Positions 1-6,387 of a stretch of DNA of 17,042 nucleotides are shown here, piece after piece. Each line of letters starts with the position of its first letter. Within the stretch, counting starts at the first letter, position 1. The position numbers and the translations under genes are program-made. Where the stretch lies: NCBI GenBank assembly GCA_043748535.1, contig JAYTMY010000071.1, positions 1-17,042 of the forward strand, read 5' to 3'. Below the pieces are notes generated by a model, which was not told the origin of the DNA, ran no database searches, and worked only from the letters and a program-made list of their open reading frames with translations. The DNA comes from CAMCSH01 sp043748535 (GTDB lineage: Bacteria; Verrucomicrobiota; Lentisphaeria; Lentisphaerales; Lentisphaeraceae).

Positions 1-124
1 CTCCTCCGTGACGCCTCTCCGGCTCTTCCTCCTCCATCCCCACTCATGCACCGGCCGGCCAGCTCACGCCGGGCTCAGTCGCGTCGTGAGTAGTAACAAT
101 TCTTAACTCTTAATTCTTAATTGC
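1..124. other. window-edge sequence without an identified gene
   Basis: No gene can be named here. Plus-strand frame 1 is open from base 1 to a TAG at 91-93, giving about 30 residues rich in Pro, Ser and Arg; this could be the tail of a gene entering from the left, but frame 2 is also open to base 108, so the open frame carries little weight. Bases 100-122 hold a short AT-rich repeat listed separately. I see no convincing terminator for trpS. Confidence 0.3.
100..122. repeat. 7-bp tandem repeat (TTCTTAA-type), three units
   Basis: Three consecutive heptamers, ttcttaa, ctcttaa and ttcttaa, followed by tt, lie just past the 3' end of trpS. The AT-rich run stands out from the GC-rich surroundings. 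A related heptamer pair (tagttct twice) is found at 2021-2036, in another gap between genes. No function is visible. Confidence 0.6.
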
Positions 125-1126
125 TCAGCGTCCGAGTCCCGCCGCTTGGCGCAGGCGGCCCATGGTGGCGGCGGAGATGACCCGGGCGCGAGCCGCACCT
201 TCGTCGAGGATGGCGTCGAGGGCCGCTTTGTCGGCGATCAGGGCTTCGTATTTTTCGCGCATCGGGGCGAGGTGGGCGTCGACGACTTCGAAGAGGGCTT
301 GTTTGGCGTGGCCCCAGCCGAGGCCGCCGGCGCGGTAGCGGGCGGCGAGTTCGGCTTGCTGCTCTTCGGTGCTGAAGAGCTTGAAGAGGGCGAAGATGTT
401 GCAGGTGTCGGGATCCTTGACCTCTTCGACGCCTTGCGAGTTGGTGGTGATCTTCATCAACAGCTTGCGCAGCTCTTTCGACGACAGCCAGAGTGGGATG
501 GTGTTGCCGTAGGATTTGCTCATCTTGCGGCCGTCGAGGCCGGGGATGAGGTCGAGGGTGCTGGAGATCACCGGTTGCGGCACGCGCAAAAGTTCGGCGC
601 CGTAGTTGTGGTTGATCCGCTGGGCGATGTCGCAGGCGATCTCGATGTGTTGCTTCTGGTCGCGGCCGACGGGAACCAGGTCGGTGTCGAAGAGCAGGAT
701 GTCGGCGGCCATCAGCACCGGGTAGGTGAAGAGGCCCATGTTGATCTCGTGGTCCTGGTCGACGCCTTTTTCGAGGTTCTTGGAGAAGGCGTCTTTGTAA
801 GCGTGGGCGCGGTTCATCAAGCCCTTGGCGGTGAAGGCCATGAGGAAGGTGGAGAGCTCGAAGGTCTCGGGGATATCGGACTGGCGGTAGAGGAGGACCT
901 TTTTCGGATCGAGGCCGCAGGCGATCCAGGTGGCGGCGATTTGGTAGGTGTAGTCGCGCATGGTGGCGGCGTCTTGCACCGAGTTGAGCGCGTGGTAGTC
1001 GGCGATGAAGTAGCGCGCTTCGAAGCCGTCGGCCAGGCCGAGGGCCGGACGGATGGCGCCGAAATAATTGCCGATGTGGGGAATGCCGGTGGGCTTGATG
1101 CCGGTGAGAACCACTTTTCCTGCCAT
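125..1126 (-). CDS. trpS: tryptophan--tRNA ligase (TrpRS)
   Basis: Class I aminoacyl-tRNA synthetase that charges tRNA-Trp with tryptophan using ATP in the cytoplasm. At 333 residues it has the usual bacterial length. The class I signatures are in place: TGIKPTGIPHIGN near the N-terminus with the HIGH-type motif HIGN at residues 17-20, GRDQKQH at 154-160, and KMSKS at 201-205. The start at 1126 is supported by GGAGAGG a few bases upstream. The gene is monocistronic in this view and faces away from the methyltransferase gene, leaving only about 41 bp between the two starts, so its promoter probably overlaps the first codons of that neighbour. TTGACG read on the minus strand at 1185-1180 is a possible -35 box, but no good -10 box follows it. 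The gene looks intact, and the assignment is close to certain. Confidence 0.97.
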   Translation of the reverse strand: MAGKVVLTGIKPTGIPHIGNYFGAIRPALGLADGFEARYFIADYHALNSVQDAATMRDYTYQIAATWIACGLDPKKVLLYRQSDIPETFELSTFLMAFTAKGLMNRAHAYKDAFSKNLEKGVDQDHEINMGLFTYPVLMAADILLFDTDLVPVGRDQKQHIEIACDIAQRINHNYGAELLRVPQPVISSTLDLIPGLDGRKMSKSYGNTIPLWLSSKELRKLLMKITTNSQGVEEVKDPDTCNIFALFKLFSTEEQQAELAARYRAGGLGWGHAKQALFEVVDAHLAPMREKYEALIADKAALDAILDEGAARARVISAATMGRLRQAAGLGR

Positions 1127-1167
1127 AAAAACCTCTCCAAATTTTCGTGAAGGTGCTAGGATGCCAC

Positions 1168-1971
1168 ATGGATGCCACCCGTCAACACCGTCCCGGCTCA
1201 GCCGAAGCGCTTCGCGCCTTTTGGCAGGCGCTTTCTGCCGATTATCTGGCGCAAAATTTAATCAGCGACGAGTCCTTCCACCTCGGCCCTCTGCTGCCTT
1301 CCGGCGAAGAGCTTGGCCTCCTGCCCTCCGATCCTCGCGGCCTACGCTGCCTCGAGCTCGGTTGCGGCGCGGCGCAGAATTCCCTCGCCCTGGCGCGACG
1401 CGGCGCCCTCTGCACCGGACTCGACCTCGCTCCCGCAATGCTGGAGGCGGCGCGCCAGCGGGCGGCGGAACTCAAGCTGGACCTGAAGCTGATCGAAGGC
1501 GACTTCGATGCGTCTCCCGCAAAACTGGCCGAGGAAGGCTGCTGGGACTTCATCCACAGCGTCTGGGCCCTGCCTTTTTCGCGCGATCCGCAAAAATTCC
1601 TGCAGCGCTGCGCCTCCTGGCTGGCCCCCGGCGGACGCCTTCTCCTGGTCAGTGCCCACCCCTTGGCGGCGGCGGAATGGATCGAGCTGGAAGATGGCGA
1701 AGGCCTCTTCCTTCCCGATTATTTCCGCCCCGTTTTTGCGCCGCGGCAGAGCCTCGACGGCGAGCATTTTTGCGTTCCCCGCGCCCTGACTCCCTCGACC
1801 CTGATCAACGCCGCGATTGCCACCGGCCTGCGCATCGACGGCCTTTACGAGCCCGAGCCCTTGCCGGCGTCGCGGCTGAATGAAGCGCCGTATCGAGGCG
1901 CCCACTGGACACAACTCGAGTCGCAGATCCGCCGCGCCCCGCACGGATTGGTGCTGGTGGCGGGGAAGTGA
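1168..1971 (+). CDS. class I SAM-dependent methyltransferase
   Basis: Probable cytoplasmic methyltransferase of the Methyltransf_11/25 type; the substrate is unknown. From the ATG at 1168 it has 267 residues. Motif I (LELGCGAAQ, residues 62-70) forms the SAM-binding loop, the acidic strand end is GLDLA (84-88), GDF (111-113) marks the adenine-contact region, and WLAPGGRLLLVS (151-162) matches the post-motif-III strand. The remaining C-terminal part (about 163-267) is presumably the substrate cap. An in-frame GTG lies upstream at 1147, but AGGA at 1158-1161 is well placed for the ATG at 1168, so I prefer that start. It is divergent from trpS. The following genes have their own promoter, so it is probably transcribed alone. 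The neighbours do not hint at the substrate. Confidence 0.9.
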   Translation: MDATRQHRPGSAEALRAFWQALSADYLAQNLISDESFHLGPLLPSGEELGLLPSDPRGLRCLELGCGAAQNSLALARRGALCTGLDLAPAMLEAARQRAAELKLDLKLIEGDFDASPAKLAEEGCWDFIHSVWALPFSRDPQKFLQRCASWLAPGGRLLLVSAHPLAAAEWIELEDGEGLFLPDYFRPVFAPRQSLDGEHFCVPRALTPSTLINAAIATGLRIDGLYEPEPLPASRLNEAPYRGAHWTQLESQIRRAPHGLVLVAGK

Positions 1972-1987
1972 GTCCGTTTCCGGAGTC

Positions 1988-2016
1988 TTGCAGGGACCTT
2001 AATAACAAGCTATAAT
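1988..2016 (+). promoter_or_regulatory. sigma70-like promoter for the CSPG-repeat/RTX pair
   Basis: TTGCAG (1988-1993) and a consensus TATAAT (2011-2016) are separated by 17 bp, which is the ideal housekeeping spacing. Transcription would start near 2023, giving a leader of about 38 bases before the ATG at 2061. This is the best promoter match in the window. The leader contains the tagttct heptamer pair. Confidence 0.7.
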
Positions 2017-2020
2017 CCCC

Positions 2021-2036
2021 TAGTTCTTAGTTCTTA
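2021..2036. repeat. 7-bp tandem repeat (tagttct), 2.3 units
   Basis: Two perfect copies of tagttct plus a final ta lie directly downstream of the -10 box and so fall at the transcription start and in the early leader. They resemble the heptamers at 100-122 (shared core TTCTTA). The pair could arise by slippage; a regulatory role is possible but not shown. Confidence 0.5.
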
Positions 2037-2060
2037 TCGCAGTAAACCCAGGAGTTTCTT

Positions 2061-4175
2061 ATGGCCTTTTCTCTGGTTATGAATCCGATCGTCTACACCG
2101 AAGGTTCGGGTGATTTCCGCATCACCACCAAGCTCGGCAAACTCACCGGCGCTGAAGCTCTGGCGGAATCCGCTCTCGACATGGAGATCCACGTCACTGG
2201 CGGCTCGCTGTTCCTCGGCACCACCGCCAAGGGCAGCTCCGGCACCTTCAACTTCGCCAGCGACATCACCGGCAACACCCTGGTCTTCCGTCCCGATGGC
2301 AGCGGCCCGGTGTCCATGAGCTTCCAGGCCAAGGCTCATGATGCTTCGCAAAGCTCGAATGTTTCGCATCCGCTGATCACCTACAAAGAAGTCAACGATG
2401 CCCCGGAGCTCAGCACCCTCAGCCTCGCCAGTGACGGCGCCAAACTCCAAGAAGGCGGCTCGGTCACGGTCACCCGCGCCATGATCGGCGCCAGCGACGA
2501 AGAGACCCCCGACGCCGGCAACATCACTTTCAAGATCACCAAGGTCGTCGGCGGCGGCTTCTTCGCCGACGGCATCGCCAGCAAAGCATTCACCCTCGCC
2601 GATATCGACAATGGCCTCATCAGCTTCGTCGACGATGGCAAGGACGGCGTCGCCCCGACCTTCGCACTGCAAGCGGTCGACAGCGATGGCAAAGCCGGCC
2701 TGGTCACCGAGGTCCTCTCCGCCAATGTCCACTTCCAGGAAGTCAACGACGACCCCATGATCAGCGTCAAGGCGATCACCGCGAAGCCGGCGCTGAAGCT
2801 CAATTCCGCCACCAAGGAGTACGTCGTCTCGCCGGTGAAAACCATCCTTACCACAGTGATTAAAATTGCTGACGAAGAGACCAAGGATCTGAGCCAATTC
2901 AAGCTCAAGTTCAAGGACTCAAACGGGGCTGAACTGATCGAGACCGCCAACGGCACCAAGATCATCGTCGGCACTGACGCCGCTACCTTTGGCACTGACA
3001 AACTGGCGAGCTTCGCCACCTTGGTCAAGGACTTCGTCGAAGATTCCTTCCTCGACTTCGAAGTCCAGGATCTCAGCGGCAATAAAATTGGTGAGATCCA
3101 TTTGCCGGTCTACGCCCTCGATCCCCAAGGCTTCGATGTCGGCAACGCCACCATCAAATACGCCAACCAGGCGCCGGTGATCACCAAGGCTTCGATCACC
3201 ATCGAGCGCGGCGACGAAGTCGACTTCACCCTGGAAAATCTCGGTTTCAGCGAGTTCTACAGCAAGACCGAAAACAAGGTGACGACGACAAACAATGTCG
3301 ACACCGACAACGCCGGCATGACCTTCACTGTGAGTGCCAAAAACGGTGCCTTCTATGTCGAGGACCAAGTGGCCACCGTCTTCTCCCTCGAAGACCTGCA
3401 GGAAGGCCGGGTCACCTTCTGCTCCGCCGAAGCCCACGGCTTGCTGCCGAGCTTCACCATCGCCGCGAAAGACCGCTTCGGTATGGCCGGCAAGGCCTTC
3501 ACCGGAACGGTTGACTTCGTCCCCGAAATCTACCAGAAGGCTCCGCTCGCTCTCACCGAAGGCGGCACGGTCAAACTCGGCACCGCCAACCTCTTGATCG
3601 ATGCCGACAAGAGCCAGCTCGCCGGCCTCAGCTTCAAGATCGAAGGCGAAGAGCACCTGAAAATCCAACGCACCAACGACGACAAGACTGTCACCGATCT
3701 CGTCGACGGCCAGACCTTCACTTACACCGAGTTTGCCGCCGGCAAGATCAGCCTGATTCATGACGCCTCCAACGTCGCCCCTGAGCTCGAGCTGTCGCTG
3801 TGGAGTGGCGGACATGAAAAAGACGATCTGAACCTCTCCTTCGCCTTCAAGACTGTCAACGACAAGCCGGTTTTCAGCGTTGGCGATCTCGTCCTGGCCA
3901 CCGGCGTCAAAACCGATCTCAACTACGGCAGCTTTAGCGTCAGCGACGAAGAGAGCGGAAGCGCGATCGACAGCTTCATGATCAACGTCAAGACTGGCGT
4001 CGGCATCGAGTTCTACCGCGATGGCGGCGCCACCGCGGTCAAGGCCTTCACTCTCCAGGATGTCGCCGATCACTTGGTGCAGGTCAAAGCCCTCACCGAG
4101 ACCGGCAGCTACAGCATGACCATCACCGACGGCTTCGGACTTGTCAGCTTGCCTGACTCCGGCCTCTTCACCTAA
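2061..4175 (+). CDS. CSPG/cadherin-like repeat surface protein
   Basis: A 704-residue protein made almost entirely of about six beta-rich repeats of 100-135 residues, with boundaries at VNDAP (111-115), VNDDP (228-232), ANQAP (368-372), QKAP (492-495) and VNDKP (599-603). Repeat 2 is the clearest: LQEGGSVTVT, then ASDEE, then FTLADIDNGLISFVDDG (177-193). This matches the CSPG/NG2 family pattern (FT..DI..G.I.F.HDG) found in large bacterial adhesins and calcium-dependent surface proteins. There is no N-terminal signal peptide or membrane segment, and the C-terminus lacks an obvious sorting domain, so a leaderless route such as type I secretion is an inference. The start has AGGAG six bases upstream. 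It is followed after 27 bp by the RTX-like gene and is probably co-transcribed from the promoter at 1988-2016. The role in adhesion or matrix formation is inferred. Confidence 0.8.
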   Translation: MAFSLVMNPIVYTEGSGDFRITTKLGKLTGAEALAESALDMEIHVTGGSLFLGTTAKGSSGTFNFASDITGNTLVFRPDGSGPVSMSFQAKAHDASQSSNVSHPLITYKEVNDAPELSTLSLASDGAKLQEGGSVTVTRAMIGASDEETPDAGNITFKITKVVGGGFFADGIASKAFTLADIDNGLISFVDDGKDGVAPTFALQAVDSDGKAGLVTEVLSANVHFQEVNDDPMISVKAITAKPALKLNSATKEYVVSPVKTILTTVIKIADEETKDLSQFKLKFKDSNGAELIETANGTKIIVGTDAATFGTDKLASFATLVKDFVEDSFLDFEVQDLSGNKIGEIHLPVYALDPQGFDVGNATIKYANQAPVITKASITIERGDEVDFTLENLGFSEFYSKTENKVTTTNNVDTDNAGMTFTVSAKNGAFYVEDQVATVFSLEDLQEGRVTFCSAEAHGLLPSFTIAAKDRFGMAGKAFTGTVDFVPEIYQKAPLALTEGGTVKLGTANLLIDADKSQLAGLSFKIEGEEHLKIQRTNDDKTVTDLVDGQTFTYTEFAAGKISLIHDASNVAPELELSLWSGGHEKDDLNLSFAFKTVNDKPVFSVGDLVLATGVKTDLNYGSFSVSDEESGSAIDSFMINVKTGVGIEFYRDGGATAVKAFTLQDVADHLVQVKALTETGSYSMTITDGFGLVSLPDSGLFT

Positions 4176-4202
4176 GACAAAAACTTTAAAGGAGAACCCA
4201 TC

Positions 4203-5204
4203 ATGAGCTACAGCTACAATTTCAGCGGCCTGAGCAACTACTTCAAAGACATGGGAGTTCAGCCCGCAACCGAACCCTTCTCCCCCTTCGCACCGAGCGA
4301 TGCGTGGTTAAACGCCGCCCTTGGCGCCACTGGGATACCCAGGGTTACTTACGATCTTGCCTACAGCAGCGGCGCCGCACGCTGGGTGTTTACCTATCAT
4401 TGGGATTCCCTCAACATCCACAGCACCATGACCGGCACCCTTAAAATCGGCAGCGGCGGAAAAATCTCAGGCTCCATCGGCTTTGACACTGGCGAAAAAT
4501 ATTCATGGTCATTTGATTCCGGCACTGGAGTCTACAGTTATTCCAACGGCACCTCTGGTCCCGATTACACCGTGCTTGGTAAAATCGACTTCACCAATGA
4601 CGGCATTGTTGTCGGCGGCACCTTCTCCCAATCGGATTTCACCATCAATGACCTCTACTCCGGTGCGGTCACCTTCTACGCCACCTCCGCCGACGCCCAT
4701 TTCACCCTGAACTACGCCCGCGGCAGTTTCAGCTACGGCATCGCCAACGGCGTCGACCGTGTCTTCGGCAGCTTCGGCGATGACATGATCTTCGGCAACG
4801 GCGGTCTCGACAATCTTGGCGGCGGCTCAAAGGATGACGTCATCAGCATCAATGGCGGCTCGCTCGGCAAACTCAGCGGCGGCAGTGGCTTCGACACCCT
4901 CCAGATCACCGGCAACATCAACCTGAGCGACAACATCCTGCGCGGTTTCGAGCAGATCGACCTCGGCGATGGCAAGAACGCCATCACTGTCACACTCAGC
5001 GAGGAAAGCCTGATCTGGTCTTCGGTGATGCGCGGCCAGACCTTGACCATTCTCGGTGATAGCAATGACCGTCTGAATTTGGCGGGGGCGGTGAAGACCG
5101 AAGCGACCGATGCCAACAGCGACGGCTTCTACGATTACACCATTGATTTCGCCGGCCGCTCCATGGTGATCGAAATTGATACTTCGATCCGAGTGTTCGT
5201 CTGA
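4203..5204 (+). CDS. RTX-like calcium-binding secreted protein
   Basis: A 333-residue protein of unknown specific function. Residues about 45-175 form a beta-rich, Gly/Ser/Thr-rich domain that I do not recognise. Residues 189-212 carry degenerate hemolysin-type nonapeptides (GSFGDDMIFGNGG, then LDNLGGGSKDD), and GGSGFD (226-231) continues the series, as in RTX proteins that fold on binding calcium outside the cell. There is no N-terminal signal peptide. The C-terminus ends in acidic then hydrophobic residues (EIDTSIRVFV), which fits the uncleaved C-terminal signal of type I secretion substrates, although no type I exporter is in the window. A strong ribosome site (AAAGGAG, GGAG at 4191-4194) precedes the ATG. 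It is probably co-transcribed with the CSPG-repeat gene and ends in a strong hairpin. The first half (about 4300-4650) looks less GC-rich than the neighbouring genes. Confidence 0.75.
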   Translation: MSYSYNFSGLSNYFKDMGVQPATEPFSPFAPSDAWLNAALGATGIPRVTYDLAYSSGAARWVFTYHWDSLNIHSTMTGTLKIGSGGKISGSIGFDTGEKYSWSFDSGTGVYSYSNGTSGPDYTVLGKIDFTNDGIVVGGTFSQSDFTINDLYSGAVTFYATSADAHFTLNYARGSFSYGIANGVDRVFGSFGDDMIFGNGGLDNLGGGSKDDVISINGGSLGKLSGGSGFDTLQITGNINLSDNILRGFEQIDLGDGKNAITVTLSEESLIWSSVMRGQTLTILGDSNDRLNLAGAVKTEATDANSDGFYDYTIDFAGRSMVIEIDTSIRVFV

Positions 5205-5226
5205 TTCCTCCAACAGCTCAGACACG

Positions 5227-5250
5227 AGGGGCGGACTGCGGTCCGCCCCT
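5227..5250 (+). terminator. hairpin terminator after the RTX-like gene
   Basis: A perfect 10-bp inverted repeat, aggggcggac and gtccgcccct, with a four-base loop (tgcg), starts 22 bases after the stop codon. The stem is very GC-rich. Only a weak T-containing stretch (tggttatttc) follows, so it is a good but not textbook intrinsic terminator. Confidence 0.75.
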
Positions 5251-5362
5251 TGGTTATTTCGAGCTCCCCAAATTGCGGCAGCGCCGCGCCGGCAAAACGA
5301 TAAAAATGAGAAAATTTGCTTCTCTTGAATATCGGTAAAATATTGGCAGCGGAGGATTGCTC

Positions 5363-5636
5363 ATGCCAGACACTCGGGCCAGACGTCGCGACACTTGGAT
5401 TCTCCATCTGATGGCGATCCTCCTGCCCTCCTTGATGATTGCGACCGCATGGTTTTGAGGCGACCAGGGAGCTGCGCAGCAGAGGCTATCTAGGCCCGAT
5501 CATCGCGCTCACCGCCAATGCGGAAACTTCCGAGTGCCTCGCCTGCGGCATGAGCGGCCACATGGCCAAGCCCCTTAGGCTTGACCTTCTCAAGGAGTTA
5601 TTACGGCAGAGCCTGGCACTGCGTCAGACCAGCTAG
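5363..5636 (+). pseudogene. hybrid sensor histidine kinase remnant (internal deletion)
   Basis: Two pieces of one apparent gene remain. The first (5363-5458) starts at an ATG with a strong GGAGG seven bases upstream. It reads Arg-rich residues and then a hydrophobic stretch, WILHLMAILLPSLMIATAWF, before a TGA, as in the membrane anchor at the start of a sensor kinase. The second, in another frame from about 5442 to the TAG at 5634-5636, matches the C-terminal half of a response-regulator receiver domain: GFEATRELR, GPIIALTANA (the switch Thr region), GMSGHMAKPL (the conserved Lys-Pro), then a final helix. The sensor, kinase and phosphorylatable Asp parts are absent. A large deletion joining the two ends out of frame explains this best. 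A short independent receiver fragment is unlikely because it would lack the catalytic Asp. The gap before it (5251-5362) holds only weak promoter-like AT-rich sequence. Confidence 0.7.
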
Positions 5637-5659
5637 GAACTGCGCCCCGATGGCACGGC

Positions 5660-6238
5660 TTACTCGAAGTCGGCGCGGAGGCGGCGGATCTCGCGGCTCA
5701 GCTGCTCGACAACGCGGGCCTTGTAGACATAGACGGTGTTGGCGGCGATGCCAAGTTCAGCCGCGATCGAGGCGATGTCCTTGCCGGCAGCATAGAGCTC
5801 GAAACACGACAGAGCGAGGGGACTTTCGCTCGCCCGGACGATGCGCAGCGCTTCATTGCCGAGAAAGTCGCGCCATTCTTTTTCCGCCTGTTGATCCAGC
5901 TCCAGCGGCGGCGGCGTCTCTTCCGCTTGCAGGACCTCCTGTTGCCGGTGGCGGCTGACGCGGCGGCGTTGCAGGTCGCGCACGGTGTTGCGGCAGACGG
6001 TGCACAGCCAGCTGCGGAAGCGGCCGCTGGCAGGGGAATATTCAAACGTCGCGAGCTTGTCGCTGACCTTGAGGAAGACCTGCTGCAAGGCGTCTTCGGC
6101 GTCGTGATGGTCGAGTCCGAGGTTGCGGGCGACGGTGTAGAGGTAGCGGCTGTAGAGCTCGACGAAGTCCTCCCAGGAGCGCTGGTCGTCGCGGTCGCGG
6201 AGGCGGTGCAGGAGGGTGATGCGGGTATCCTGGCTCAT
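5660..6238 (-). CDS. ECF-type RNA polymerase sigma factor
   Basis: A 192-residue group IV sigma factor that would direct RNA polymerase to a small regulon. Region 2 spans about residues 20-92, with the core-binding DAEDALQQVFLKV segment (46-58) and FRSWLCTVCRNTVRDLQRRR (74-93) in the -10-recognition part. Region 4 spans about 143-187, with a helix-turn-helix IASIAAELGIAANTVYVY (155-172). The N-terminus (LLHRLRDRDDQRSWEDFVELY) resembles ECF factors common in planctomycetes and their relatives. I use the ATG at 6238. An upstream in-frame start at 6358 would add 40 residues encoded by tandem repeats and is rejected. No Shine-Dalgarno sequence precedes 6238, and an 8-bp repeat ends about 11 bases upstream. 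No anti-sigma gene is adjacent. It lies 149 bp downstream of the TPR-like gene on the same strand, so read-through from that operon is possible. Confidence 0.92.
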   Translation of the reverse strand: MSQDTRITLLHRLRDRDDQRSWEDFVELYSRYLYTVARNLGLDHHDAEDALQQVFLKVSDKLATFEYSPASGRFRSWLCTVCRNTVRDLQRRRVSRHRQQEVLQAEETPPPLELDQQAEKEWRDFLGNEALRIVRASESPLALSCFELYAAGKDIASIAAELGIAANTVYVYKARVVEQLSREIRRLRADFE

Positions 6239-6249
6239 GGACAGCTCAA

Positions 6250-6383
6250 GTTGAAAGGTTGAAAGGTTGAAAGGTTGGAGCGAAAACTGAGTCATTGCGT
6301 CTCGAGTCATTGCGTCCCGCTGCTCGGCTGCTCGGCTGCTCGGCTGCTCGCCTTTCAACCTTTCAACCTTTCAACCTTTCAAC
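6250..6383. repeat. composite of short tandem repeats forming a large inverted repeat
   Basis: Four repeat blocks fill the gap between the sigma factor and the TPR-like gene. The first is gttgaaag, 3.5 copies (6250-6278). The second is gagtcattgcgtc, two copies (6289-6301 and 6304-6316). The third is tgctcggc, four copies, the last altered (6321-6352). The fourth is ctttcaac, four copies (6352-6383). The first and last blocks are reverse complements, so a stem of about 29 bp can form around a loop of about 73 bases. In the minus-strand transcript this structure would follow the TPR-gene stop codon directly and end just before the sigma factor start. I see no coding function. Confidence 0.85.
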
Positions 6384-6387
6384 CTCC

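Noticed and set aside
117..1178. Long Arg/Pro/His-rich open frame on the minus strand, and a plus-strand frame at 146-1150
   Set aside because: Both lie over trpS in other frames, and their composition is typical of GC-rich shadow frames; trpS has all class I synthetase motifs.
1910..1920. cacaactcgag, an 11-base match to the REP flank in reverse orientation
   Set aside because: The second arm and loop are missing, and it lies in normal methyltransferase coding sequence, so it is probably chance.
2034..4073. Long minus-strand open frames across the CSPG-repeat gene
   Set aside because: They lack ribosome sites and known domains; the plus-strand frame has clear repeats, a promoter and a ribosome site.
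5316..5341. TTGCTT and TAAAAT as a promoter for the kinase remnant
   Set aside because: The spacing is only 14 bp, too short for a sigma70 promoter; the AT-rich stretch alone is not sufficient evidence.
6239..6358. 40-residue N-terminal extension of the sigma factor
   Set aside because: It is encoded by the tandem repeats (residues such as QPFNLSTFQ); the family start fits the ATG at 6238.
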